From assembly GCA_963556195.1 (NCBI GenBank), contig OY744525.1, forward strand, positions 50,633,648-50,697,647: 64,000 nt of DNA. The letters run 5' to 3'. The notes below the pieces were generated by a model. It ran no database searches, had not been told where the DNA came from, and worked only from the letters and a program-made list of their open reading frames with translations. This stretch comes from Sepiola atlantica (taxonomy: Eukaryota; Mollusca; Cephalopoda; Sepiida; Sepiolidae). Below are positions 48,745-59,857 of this stretch, piece after piece (the stretch's first letter is position 1; every line of letters begins with the position of its first letter). A program made the position numbers and the translations under genes.

Positions 48745-51234
48745 CTGAAATGAAGAAAAAAGAAAAGTTTGAATAGACGATTTCACTTATATACATCTAC
48801 TATACTCTCTATCTCTCTATAACTCATTTTGCATCTAATTTTGCCATTCATACACCAGAGAAAATTTTGCATCCTATAACTTAAAATTTGGAAGAATTTA
48901 TAGATGCACAAATTTATTTGTGTGTGTATAATCAAATAAAAAATATTTAATTTTACACAATTTTGAAATGTCTATCCCCAATTTAAGAATCTGTTACAAT
49001 TACATCACTTCGGTTTATTTGGTTCTAATCATTTCTCACTAATTTGTGGGAATTCAAATGTTTTTCTTTTCAATTTTAGTTAGTAGTTTCTTTCTTTCTT
49101 TTTTTCTTTTTTAGCATATTTTTTATTTGGTGTGGAATATTTTTTCTTATCACTCCATTTCTATTCATTTGTTTTTAATTGATTTTGAAGTTTTATTTTT
49201 TTGCCGCTTTTTCTTTCTTATAAATATTACAGCTACTTTGTATTGTCTTTTTATTTTATTAACCTTGATTCAAAAGTTTCAATATTTTAAAGTTTATTTT
49301 TCTCTTTTGTTAAATTTTCTTTCAATTTACTAATTCTCATTAAATTTCCAATTAAATTTTTTTTGACAAAATATTTTCTTTTTTTTAATCTATGTATTTG
49401 AAAAACAATTGTCTTTCATCAGAAAAGAGGGGTAAATACCTTGTGTAAATATTCCTTTTACAATGAGATGAGCACGATGATTTTTTTACCATTAAAAGTA
49501 TTTCATGAAAGTTTTGTGGGTTAATTTTATTTAATTTATGTAATATACATAGAGAAAATAATTTTCACTTTTATTGCATTCTTTTATATATTGGATTATT
49601 TTCTTAATTGCATCTGCCTTTGTCCTCCTACTCCCCCCCCCCCTCTCGAATATTTTAATGGAATTATTTTTTTTGTTTTCGTACTTAAAATTAACCTTGT
49701 CAGTGTTAGATATTCTAACGGGTATTTATCAGCAAATAAATCTCTGAATATGTTTGTAATGTGTTAATCTCAGAGAAATGTAGAAAAATACATTTATAAG
49801 AGTGATATCTACCAAGAGAAAAACTGAATGTTTTATGTCTGTAACTTGTTTATTGCTAAAAAAAATTATTGCCATCACATATGAAAAAAAACTTTTTTTT
49901 AAATATATATTTTTTTATATATAAAAATAAAACAAAAAAAAACTTTTGTGAATCTCTGTAACATTATTACCATCTATTATTTGTTTTTAACAACGATAGT
50001 ATAAAAGGATTTTAATATTAATAATCATTAATTTATTTAAAAACTCAAAACAGTAGCGCGAAATTTATGAACAAAAGCCGGGCATAATATTCTCTGCTTT
50101 AGAGATATTAATACTAAACATATTTTTCCAAATTTAAATAAGCTTAAAAATGTTTTTTTTGATCTCTAGGGATCAAGAGGTTTGTCAGTAGATGACCTGT
50201 GACTCTAGATAAAACATGATAATGGATCTCTCCCGCCCCCTTCTCTGATTTGATGGATGACATCATTCTTTAGTGGTGACATCATCCACTGTGCAAGCTT
50301 ATCTCCTATTTCAGTTTTAATGGATGACATCATATTGTGACATCATCCTTTTGTTATGTCATCTCATGTGCAGATGAACAAACAAGATAACAAACAAGAT
50401 CCACAGAGTTTGAGTAGTATATATATTTGTTAATTTTCAACAGGTTTTTTTGTTACTTTTTTACTATTAAACAAACTATATTTTAACAAATATGTAAATG
50501 CAAATTTCTAGTACGTTGGTTTTGTTTTGCTACTGAAAACGAATTAATCTGTCAGAAAATTGACTCCATAGTTGTCATTTATATTGTAAATAATGTTGCT
50601 TTCGGTCATGTTTATTTTATTACTTTTTTCAACTGGTGTATTTTTTAATTTTTTTATTTTCCTTCCACACAAATTCTTTTATAATATCTGCAATTTAATT
50701 TAAGTGTTATTTTGAATTTACTACCAGTAAACATGTTTTTTTTATAATATTTTTTTACTTTTTTTGATATGTGACTCAGATGAGTTACTGGTATACTAAT
50801 TACATATAATGCTTAGATATAAATAACAAATATAGTTATTTATATATAAAGATGTAGCATTGATTATCTCTGTATCAAAAAAAACTATCAGACAAGAGCT
50901 ATTGTGTGTGTGTGCCTTTCTCGTCTATGAGTAACTTTGATAAAAATATATTGACTTTTTTATTTACTATTTATCAAATATTTATTGAAATCAAAAGAAA
51001 AATAAACGAAATTAAAAACTATTTAAATAACATTATAATAATTTTTTTTAAAGCCCTCCACTCGAAAATATGTCCCCACCCATGCAACACACAGGGTAAA
51101 TAACAGTTATATATAAATATGTTATCAAATATTACATTAAAACATTTTAAAAGTTAGAATAAAATATTATGTCTGGTTGTGATTTAGTTAGAAAATTTAG
51201 TTATTCACTGTATTATATATGTAATTAAACTTGC
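48745..51234 (-). other. Intron 3 of protocadherin G (GC-AG intron)
   Basis: A 2.5-kb intron starting with GCAAGT at 51234 instead of GT. It holds a poly-C run near 49633, a cluster of four TGACATCAT words at 50258-50346, and AT-rich sequence. No coding sequence is recognised. Confidence 0.65.
50258..50346. promoter_or_regulatory. Cluster of four TGACATCAT words
   Basis: TGACATCAT occurs at 50258-50266, 50277-50285, 50325-50333 and 50338-50346, all on the plus strand. The word resembles CRE/AP-1 (TGACGTCA/TGACTCA) sites. It lies in an intron, so an enhancer is possible, but a decayed tandem repeat would look the same. Confidence 0.35.
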
Positions 51235-51382
51235 CTGGCACATTTTGACAGTGATTTGCATATCTTTCAGCATAGGGATCTTCTTGGTCTGGATTAGAAG
51301 AAGGTTCCATGTCAGGATGGCAAGCAGGTGCCATACAATGTCTCTCTTCATGTCTCTTCCCACCGGTTGCACCTCTGATTTC
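51235..51382 (-). CDS. Protocadherin G exon 2
   Basis: A 148-nt exon encoding EIRGATGGKRHEERHCMAPA, then SSNPDQEDPYAERYANHCQNVP plus one base. The splice donor is CCAG before GCAAGT. GC donors normally need exactly this strong AG/GCAAGT context, so splicing is plausible. The exon is in frame. Confidence 0.9.
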
Positions 51383-51575
51383 CTTAAAACACAGAAAAGA
51401 AAGCAAAATACAAATATGTTTCAATTGATTCATATCAAAATGATTAAGTATTTAATTACTGATATATATATGAAAATGTTATTGAAAAATGTTATTCAAA
51501 TGATTAATAAATGCTGATCATAAATGTATTTACCTATGAAACAAAAGAGAGCAATGTTACTGAATGTGTTCCTAC
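51383..51575 (-). other. Intron 2 of protocadherin G
   Basis: The shortest intron 2 of the array (193 bp), AT-rich, with donor GTAGGAAC. Confidence 0.7.
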
Positions 51576-53996
51576 CTCGTAGATGACTTCAGTAGCTGTC
51601 TGCACTTTAATTCCAAGAGTTGAACTTCTACGTCCATCATCCAAGACATCTGCACGATGTTGGGCCCTTCTGCCTCTTCCCGGTAGAGTTCTACAATGCA
51701 CATCTTGTTCTGCTCTGACAGCAACAGACACACCAGACCAATAAGTAGTCTGGTAAGACGGATGCATTGCATGTGCCTGTTCTGGATAATATTTGCTGGA
51801 AGAGTCAGCCAATGGATGTGCTTGTGCAACACTTCTGGTATCAATGCAACGAAGGATGCAGATGGAAATTGCAGCAGTAATTGGTATAGCAACGGTGACT
51901 GCAACCAACACAATGACAATGAGTAAATACTGGTGGATCTTGATATCAGTGTGCGTATAGGCAGCATTTAAGATATCTGCGGTATTGTTACTAACTGTCA
52001 ATGTCAAAAAGACTGATGTCTTTGCAGATAAAACTGGACTACCACTATCCTTGACCATAAACTGCAGGTGATACGAGCCAGCATCTTGATGGGCAAGTAA
52101 GCGAGTGAAAGACAACAATCCACTATAATGATTGATGGCAAACAACTGTTTATCGTTGCCTGCAGTTATTTCATATTTGAGAAATGCATTCTCTTGACTG
52201 TCACTGTCGCCAGCCTTGAGAAGAGTGATGTTCTTTGTATGATGTGGATGGTATTTGACATCGAGATTGAAAGGATTGACACTGGGAAAGGTAAAATATG
52301 GAGCATTATCATTTTTATCTTCAATCTGCACAATCACATTGACGCTATTATCAAGTGGAGGGTTTCCATTATCTTTCACTAAAACCTTGAATTTATAAAT
52401 GTCTTTGAACTCATGGTCAAGAGACATGATTGTTGAAATCAAGCCATCACTGGTTATCTTGAAAGGTAGGAAGTCTTCATTTTTCGTAAGCAAAGAATAT
52501 GTGAGTCTACTGCCAGCTCCCAGATCAGGATCAGTGGCATTGATAGAACCAACTGACGTCTTTGGACTTTCATTCTCAAACACAGAGAATTTAAATGTAT
52601 CTTTTGTAAATTGTGGTCTTACATCATTGACATCTTTCACTTTGATGGAGAACTTGCTATCACTGTGTTGTGGAGGAGATCCTTCATCTTTGCAGCTGAT
52701 TGTAACATCATGGTGCTCTTGCATTTCTCTGTCAACTTTGTGTTTCAATGTCACTTTGTATTCTTTGGATCTTAGTTTTTGTAAACGGAATTTATCATGG
52801 TGCAACTCACAGTTGACCTGGCCATTTTGTCCAGCGTCAGGATCGGTCACTTTAACATAAGCAATAAAACTGCCCACTTCTACGTCTTCAAGTATCGTGG
52901 CTGTGTTATCTGTTGACTCTGACATGAAAGTCACAAATATATTTGGTGGTCTGTTCTGTGTATTGACTACATTAACAAGAACTCCTGCAAATCCACTTAA
53001 GGGCAAGGCTCCACCATCTTTGGCAGTAATAAATAATTTGTAAATGTTATTCTCCTCTGAAGGTAGTTTGTTTCGTAAAAATATTTCACCTGTAATTTTA
53101 TTTAATTCAAAATATGTTTTCATACTCTCTTTAGTTTGTGAACTAAATTGATAGGAAACTTTTCCATTTTCACCGTAATCTAAATCTGTTGCTGATACGA
53201 CAGTAATTGGTTTCTCTCCAAATTGTTCATTTGTAACAGATACATTGTAGATATCTTTTGTGAACACAGGTGGATTGTCATTGAGATCTTCGACTGAAAT
53301 ATGTAAATCCAAAATAGTTTGCTTGCTTGGGGATCCACCATCTTTTGCAATCACTTGTATCCGGTATGAATCCTTTTCTTCTCTGTCAAGCTTTTCTTTT
53401 CCTACGATGCTGAGCTTTGACGTTCCAAAAGGTGTGTGATGGAATGCTAACGAAAATGGTTCGTTTGAATTTTCTTTTAGTTCATATGAAATTTGTGAGT
53501 TCACAACTCCCACATCTTTGTCTATGGCATTTGGTATGGATTTTTTAAATCCTTTGCTCACTCCTTCTATGAAATGCAAGTTGACTTCCTTCTCTGGAAA
53601 TTCCGGTTTGTTATCGTTGACATCATTTATAATTATCTTTACTTTAATAATCTTCATGAAGGTTTTTCCTTGTCGCACCGCCACATCCACCATTTGGAAA
53701 CATTCTGTATTGTAGGTACAAAGGGATTCAGCATCCAATGTCTGGGCTGTGAAGAGTTTCCCTTTTTTCTCGGAGACATGGAACAATTGCGAAGATCCAG
53801 TACTTCCTTGTCGTAGTTGGTTGAAAGTGATCAAACGTCTGTTTTCCAAAGAAACGTCATCCATGATATGGGAATCGGCAGCAATGTCCCCCAGGTAGGT
53901 ACCTGGACTCTTACCCTCATCTACACTATATGTCAGGTCAGCACCAAGGTAAAGAGGTAAACTCGTCAGTAGCACAAGTAACTCGGGTATCATCAT
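51576..53996 (-). CDS. Protocadherin G, large ectodomain/TM exon
   Basis: This exon has 807 codons. The start is the first ATG of an ATGATG pair at 53996, 37 nt after the acceptor that ends at 54034. The signal MMIPELLVLLTSLPLYLGA is unrelated to that of C-F. EC1 begins DLTYSVDEGKSPGTYLGD. EC2 and EC3 are clearly divergent (HHTPFGTSKLSIVGKEKLDREEKD; SYQFSSQTKESMKTYFELN). Linkers are DVNDN, DLNDN, NTQNRPP, DVNDV and DKNDN. From DVEVGSFIAYVKV to the tail it matches the other genes. One tail change, GRGRRAQHRAD for GRGRRPQHRAD, is private. The exon ends in phase 0 before GTAGGAAC. Confidence 0.95.
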
Positions 53997-54454
53997 AGTC
54001 ACCGTCTTTTAGAATCATAAATCCAAAATTGTCCTGAAATTAAAATATGAAAATTATATGACATGTTAGAAGTAACAGATACAAACATGAACACACATAT
54101 TTAGATAGGTTCAAAATCAATGATAGGAAAAAGTGCATCTTTTTGTCGCTTAATGAGGATAACACTTGCTGACAGTTTTAAATAGGAAAATGTTGTGTCA
54201 TCATTTTTTTTTTTTTTAAGCTAGGGGTGGGGCCATTACAGTATAATTTTATAACAAAAGAAATCTACCTATTAACACATTACTTTCATCTAAACAAGCA
54301 ATGTCAATAAATATTTTAGAAAATGGTCATAACTTTGACATTGTGGGTAATCATCTTTTTACAAAGATTGGATACTATTATTAATTCAAAACATTTTTAT
54401 TTACAATATTTCAGAATTAAGGATTCCAGAATACATTGCTGTGTCATAATAGAT

Positions 54455-54461
54455 CTCCTTC

Positions 54462-54512
<51 letters not shown>

Positions 54513-54520
54513 CCTCACTC
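54455..54520. repeat. (CT)n microsatellite
   Basis: CT/TC repeats with few interruptions. The flanking words (TGTCATAATAGA) recur before the CT-rich tract at 55555. Confidence 0.9.
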
Positions 54521-54940
54521 TTTTATTTGGATCATTCAATTTATCTCACAACTTCTCTAATCATTCGATCTTTATTTATGTTAATTTCCTTTCTTCCCAC
54601 CATCTAAAAGATCAATATTTAAGCTGATAACAAAATAACTTTCTTATAGTATCCATAGTATATATATATTTTAAGACTTTTTCATTTTATTTTGTATAAC
54701 ATCTCTAGTTTTAGATAAAACACTTGTGCATATAACCCATATTCTGTCAGTCATTCATGTTTCAATTGCTGATCACAAACAACATATGTATTTGTGATTT
54801 CAAAGCCAAACAAAACTTGCTTTTATAAAAATGATACAATCCATTCATTTATCATGCAATTTTCTTTCTCAAGCATTGGTTGATTAAAAATGACTAAAAG
54901 TTTTTGAAAAATTTAAAGTCTCAATTATTTCTTACCATGT

Positions 54941-56020
54941 AAAAATTTTAGTAGTATATAAATTGAATTCTCCATTTTAATTTTATATTCAAATACTTTG
55001 ATGTGTATGCTTGTGTTTCTATCTTGCCTTATGTTTTTAACAATATCATCTGGATTTTTTTAAAGCAAATGATAGTTATAAGTAAGTAGAATAAAAAATG
55101 CTACCATATTAATGTTTTATTTTCCCCTCCTCCCAAATTTATTGCATCCATGTACTCAATCTTTTAAATGAATTAAAATTTTAAAATATGTCTTACAAGT
55201 ACTTATAACTTCATATATCATATTAAGGAGTTTATAATAATTTCATTCTTTTAATTTATTTATTTTAATTTTTTATATTTTTCTTATTTTTATTTGTTTC
55301 AAAGATTATGTTTTCTTTAATTGATAAAAATAATATTTAAAAGAAGTTTCATTGCCTATAAAGTAAAAATGCTAAAATAACTTAATTTTACTATTTTTAA
55401 TGATTACTAGACCATCTCTTACTAGTTAGGTCAGTATTTGTTATATATATTATTAAATATATGACTTCTTAACTTTGTCATTGGTTGATAATCATGTTTT
55501 TACCAGGATTACAAAGTCAAAGTACATTGTGGTGTCATAATAGACTGTCGCCCTTTCTCTCTTTTCCCTCCTTTCTCTCTTTTCCCTCCTTTCTCTCTCT
55601 GATCCATTTCATTACAAAGTCATAGGATTTCACAGACAGAATACAATGTAATGTCATAATAGCCTCTTTTCTCTTTCTTTCTCTCTTTCTTTCTTTCTCT
55701 CTCTCTTTCTCTTTCTCTCCTTCTTCTTTCTTCTCCTTCTCTTCCCATGCTCTCTCTTTCTTCCTCCTCTCTCTCTCTTTCTTTCTCTTCCTCTTTCTTA
55801 ATTATTTATATCATTCAGTTCTTCTAACCACTTCTCTTATTTGCCCTTTATTTATGTTATTGGCCCTTCTTCGAACAATTTAAAACATCCATATACAAGT
55901 GAAGTGTGTATGGTGACAAGCAAGCAAGATAACGTCATCAAAATTTTAGTAGTATATAAATTGAATTCTCCATTTTAATTTTATGTTCAAATACTTTGAT
56001 GGGTATACTTGTGTTTCTAT
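54941..56020. repeat. Direct repeat pair about 1 kb apart
   Basis: An 81-bp segment starting AAAATTTTAGTAGTATATAA at 54941-55021 recurs with a few mismatches at 55939-56020. CT-rich tracts precede both copies, which suggests a local duplication or two copies of one element. Confidence 0.7.
55555..55800. repeat. Polypyrimidine (CT/TTTC) tract
   Basis: About 245 bp of mostly C and T on the plus strand, in CTTT and CTCT blocks, interrupted once near 55600-55665. Confidence 0.9.
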
Positions 56021-57424
56021 ATGATGTACTCGAAACACAGTATTTTTTATTTTTATTTTTATTTTTTCATATTTAAACATTAATTTAAGTTAATAAAAGG
56101 AATACTACCTTATTCTATTAATTTTCACAAATAAAATGTTATTACAATGATACAGAATTGGGGATCTTTTTACTTTCATTTTTAAAACAAATTACATCAA
56201 TTGGAAAATAGGCTTATTCATTGTTTCATGTCATACATATTTCTTATATAGAAGAACTGAATTGAATTATGAGAATTAGTTTATTCAACATGAAACAGGA
56301 AAATATTTCAAAAAGATGTATACATTAATATTGATATATGCTTATGTAAGAATATCTGTATACATGACACCACTGTAAATGTATTCTCATTGGAAAAATG
56401 TCTTCACTTATTTTTTTATTTTTTTTATATATATATCATTGGTAAAAAAACAAAAAAAACAACTTATTTCATTAAATAATACCAAATATCAAATTATATA
56501 TATATTACTATGAGAATGTTTTTATTTTTATATCATATATGAATTATAATTTTTATATGAATGCTCTAACAGTTGCTTGAAAAAGCTACATAGGAATTGT
56601 TTTCCCATCCAGATATTCACTTTAATCAGAATTAGTTATTGTGGATCTTTCCAAATGAATGAGTATTCTTTACTAAATAGAAATTAAAAATTAAATAGTT
56701 CATATCTGTCTGTAATCCACAAATGTAAATATTATTTGATTTTAAATATCCACACATATTCTTAAAAACATAAACCTAAAAACATATTTAATCAATGAAT
56801 TTTAACAATATTGTTATTGCATTGGTACACAATCTTGGTAAGAGATGGGAAAATGTTTTTTCTATAATTTTTACAAATGTTTTACTTATACATTTTCAAC
56901 AATTATTTCTGCAAAAAATATTAAATACATGTTTTATAAATAAAAATAATCAGATCCTCTGAGAAATATTCTATAAAAAAATTATAAGTATGATAAAGAA
57001 AAGAGAACCTTCCAATTGCATTTTTCGGACATTTATGAGTGTATCATGAAATCTTGTATTAGTTGTATTGACTGAGTTGGGATATTCAATAATTTAGACA
57101 AAAAAAACAATTGCATTTGTAATAAAATTGTGCATTTTTGTCAGCAGTCTATTATGACTGTACGCCGTTATTAACGGTAGGGGAGGGGGGGGGGGGCAGC
57201 CACCGTCTTCCTCCCTTTTCTTTGCTCGCTTATGTCTGTCAGTAAGAATTCTAGTGAGTGATGTTTGTTTTATTTTAAAAAAAGGTTTAATAAGTTATTC
57301 ATTTTATTTTTATTAAATCATTTTAATTACTATTAATATCAACAAAAATATTACATATATCTAGACAAAATAATACAATCAAATTACAAATAAATAACAT
57401 GAAACTGTAATAGCTATTTTGTTG

Positions 57425-57797
57425 TCATGATATCATCTTCCCAGGCATTACCTCCTCTTGAGGGGGTAGTATCTGTTCTATTGTGATGAAACAATCCTCC
57501 CAAGCATTAACTCCTCCTTGAGGGGAGGGGGGTAATGTAGTATATGTTCGTTGGTCATAATGCCATCCTCCCAGGCATTACCTCCTCCTTTCTTTTGGCG
57601 AGTAGTGTAGTATCTGTTGTTTTATCATGAGAACATCCTCCCAAACATTATTTCCTCCTTGGAGGAAGTGGGGTATAATGTAGTATATCTTCGTTCGTCA
57701 TGATACAATTCTCCCAGACATTACCGCCTCCTTATGGGGGGGGGGGGGGGCAGAATAATATATCTTTGTTCGTCATGATACAATCCTCCCAAACAAG
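57425..57797. repeat. G-rich minisatellite, five units of 59-75 bp
   Basis: The repeated core is TCATGATACAATCCTCCCA.GCATTACCTCCTCC followed by a G run and GTAGTATAT.TTCGTT (parts vary). Units start near 57425, 57484, 57556, 57626, 57699 and a partial one at 57774. Several units end in runs of 5 to 14 G. Confidence 0.8.
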
Positions 57798-58029
57798 TAA
57801 AAATATGCGATCGGAGGGAGCATATATATTTTAGTATTATAATAATCTTGTGCATTTGATGATTTTTTTTCTTAACAAATACATATGTACATTATCAAAA
57901 TATAATCAATATCAGATTATCATTCTTATTCTATTCCATTTCAAGTTTGTTTTTTTATGAATGGTTACATTTAATGCTACTATGACAAAGCTCCTTTGCT
58001 TTAACAATTATCAGAAACCTTTCCAACCA

Positions 58030-58730
58030 CATATTGCCATGGCTGATAACACCTTTCCTAAGAGTCCAACATTTAAACTCCTCGGTTTAACATTCATAGG
58101 CAACATGAATTGAAATAAATACATAAAAGATCCTGCAAAGTTTGCTGCAAAGAGGGTAAGCTCTCTCTACCAGGCTAGAAAACTTCTCACACCTGCCATT
58201 ATCCTATATCACTATAAGACCACCATTCACTCATGCATGAAGTATTGTTGCCACATCTGAGCTGGTGCACCAACCATTAACCTCTCTCTTGAACAGAGTC
58301 CCAAAAAGATCCTCTAACCTAATAGGTCCCACATTGTCTACCAAGCTCCATCCCCTGTCCCATCACAACTATCCTTGTGCTTGTTTTACAAGTACTTCCA
58401 CGGAATGTGCTCTGACAAACTTACTGCACTTGTACCTTTTCAGCATAAATACACCCTACCAACTGACTAGCAGCAAAATTCCACCCCTTCACTGTAGAGG
58501 TCCACAGATGCCGGAAAACTTTCTACTCTAATAGCTTTCCACAGACCACTTACCTTTGGAATTCCCTCCCTGTTCTCTTTTTCCATGACTGTATCAACAT
58601 GCAGAAATTTAAATGAAATGTGAACAAATATCTTGCTACACAACTCCCAACTTAGGATTCCCTCTATAATCTGACCCCTAATCAGAGTAGCCCCTTACGT
58701 CTCAGTGGAAATATGCCTTGTTTGGGGCAA
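58030..58730 (+). mobile_element. Degenerate LINE reverse-transcriptase remnant
   Basis: The plus-strand frames, with stops and shifts, show LLGLTFIGNMN, SLYQARKLLTPA, YKTTIHSCMKYCCH.AGAP and LCLFYKYFHGMCSDKLTALVPF, typical of the C-terminal part of a Jockey/CR1-like RT protein. It is opposite in direction to gene G and is inactive. Confidence 0.75.
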
Positions 58731-59606
58731 ATTTAAATTTAAAAAAAAAAACAGAAACATTAAATCAATTGATTAGCCAAAGATTTTAATTATACATTAT
58801 TATTGTTGTTGTTTTTATTATTACTACTACTACTACTACTACTACTAAACATATTTTTATTAGATTTATACTCATGAAAAATAAATATATTTTTATGAGA
58901 AATTATGTTTTATCCCATAAGTAAAAACATTTCTTTCATAATTTTTCTTTAAAGGTTAATTATAATTTCAGACTAAAATATTTGCAAAAAAAATACTAAA
59001 ATGCTAAAGGAAGCGTCTACATATGATTTATAATAATAACTTTATTAAATGAAATTAGAATAATATGTTAACATTTGGTATTTTCCTCTTGGCAATTAGT
59101 TTTTTTGTTTTTTTTCCATGTAAATAAAATACAAGAATGATACCAAATTATTATTATAACCACAACAAAAAGCCTTTTCATTTCAGTTCTTATATATGAT
59201 GCCATTTTGATGTGGCTGAATATTATTTGTTCTCCAAAAATCATGTTATTGAATTTAGAATAACTGGCCTTTCAAGGTTTTTTATTTGAAACTTGCTATA
59301 ACATTCATGTAGATTTTGCATACATTTTAATAGTAAAACTCTTAAAAATACTTTAATATGATATTTCATACTAGCATATCAAATACATGAGTCAGACATT
59401 TTTCATGTTGTGCGTTGATTGCAAAATAGTGAACTGATTAAACTGTGAAAATATAAAAGTTAAAATTTTCTAAGCAAGTAAAATGACTGAATTTGTAAAA
59501 AAAACAAAAAAACTTAGTATATTTGATTGTTGTTAATCAACATGAATAAACATAAAAGATAGAAATGAAAAAAAAGGAAGTTATAAAAATGTTAATGTCA
59601 ACTAAC

Positions 59607-59857
59607 CTGCAATGTTGTATTGATGAAGCAGAAATGTATGAAGAAACAAGATGCATATGTATCCTGGTGTACAGCTCTGCTGCTGCTGCTGCTGCTGCTA
59701 TTGTATGAACACAATGTTAGCCTCCTTTTGGGCACGCGTGTTTACATGTGTATGTTACAGTGTGTGTGTGTTTATGTGTGGATGTGGGAGAGTGTTCATA
59801 TGTAAGAGAGAAAGAAAGCCAAAGTCCTATCAAGTCTGTCCCATGCATCATGGCGGC
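59607..59857 (-). other. Non-coding first exon of protocadherin G (5' UTR)
   Basis: The exon ends CATTGCAG before GTTAGTTG. It has 7 CAG units on the transcribed strand, the longest run of the family. The sequence resembles gene B's first exon more than C-F. A minus-strand ATGATG frame beginning here stops within the exon at 59717. Confidence 0.6.
59825..59857 (-). promoter_or_regulatory. Bipartite promoter-like element, gene G copy
   Basis: On the minus strand GCCGCCAT and TGATAGGA are separated by 17 bases. GGCAAGTA on the plus strand follows at 59901-59908. Confidence 0.7.

Larger units (their letters stand above)
54034..59606 (-). other. Intron 1 of protocadherin G
   Basis: The longest intron 1 (5.6 kb), rich in repeats: CT microsatellites at 54455-54520 and 55555-55800, a direct repeat at 54941-55021/55939-56020, a G-rich minisatellite at 57425-57797 and a plus-strand LINE remnant at 58030-58730. 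An ACT trinucleotide run is near 58824-58848. Confidence 0.65.

Noticed and set aside
49127..49333. Plus-strand 68-codon hydrophobic frame in gene G intron 3
   Set aside because: T-rich sequence always yields Phe/Leu-rich frames. There is no homology or start evidence.
57425..57797. CRISPR-like array because of regular direct repeats
   Set aside because: The repeats are imperfect over the whole 59-75 bp unit, have no unique spacers, and lie in a eukaryotic intron. It is a minisatellite.
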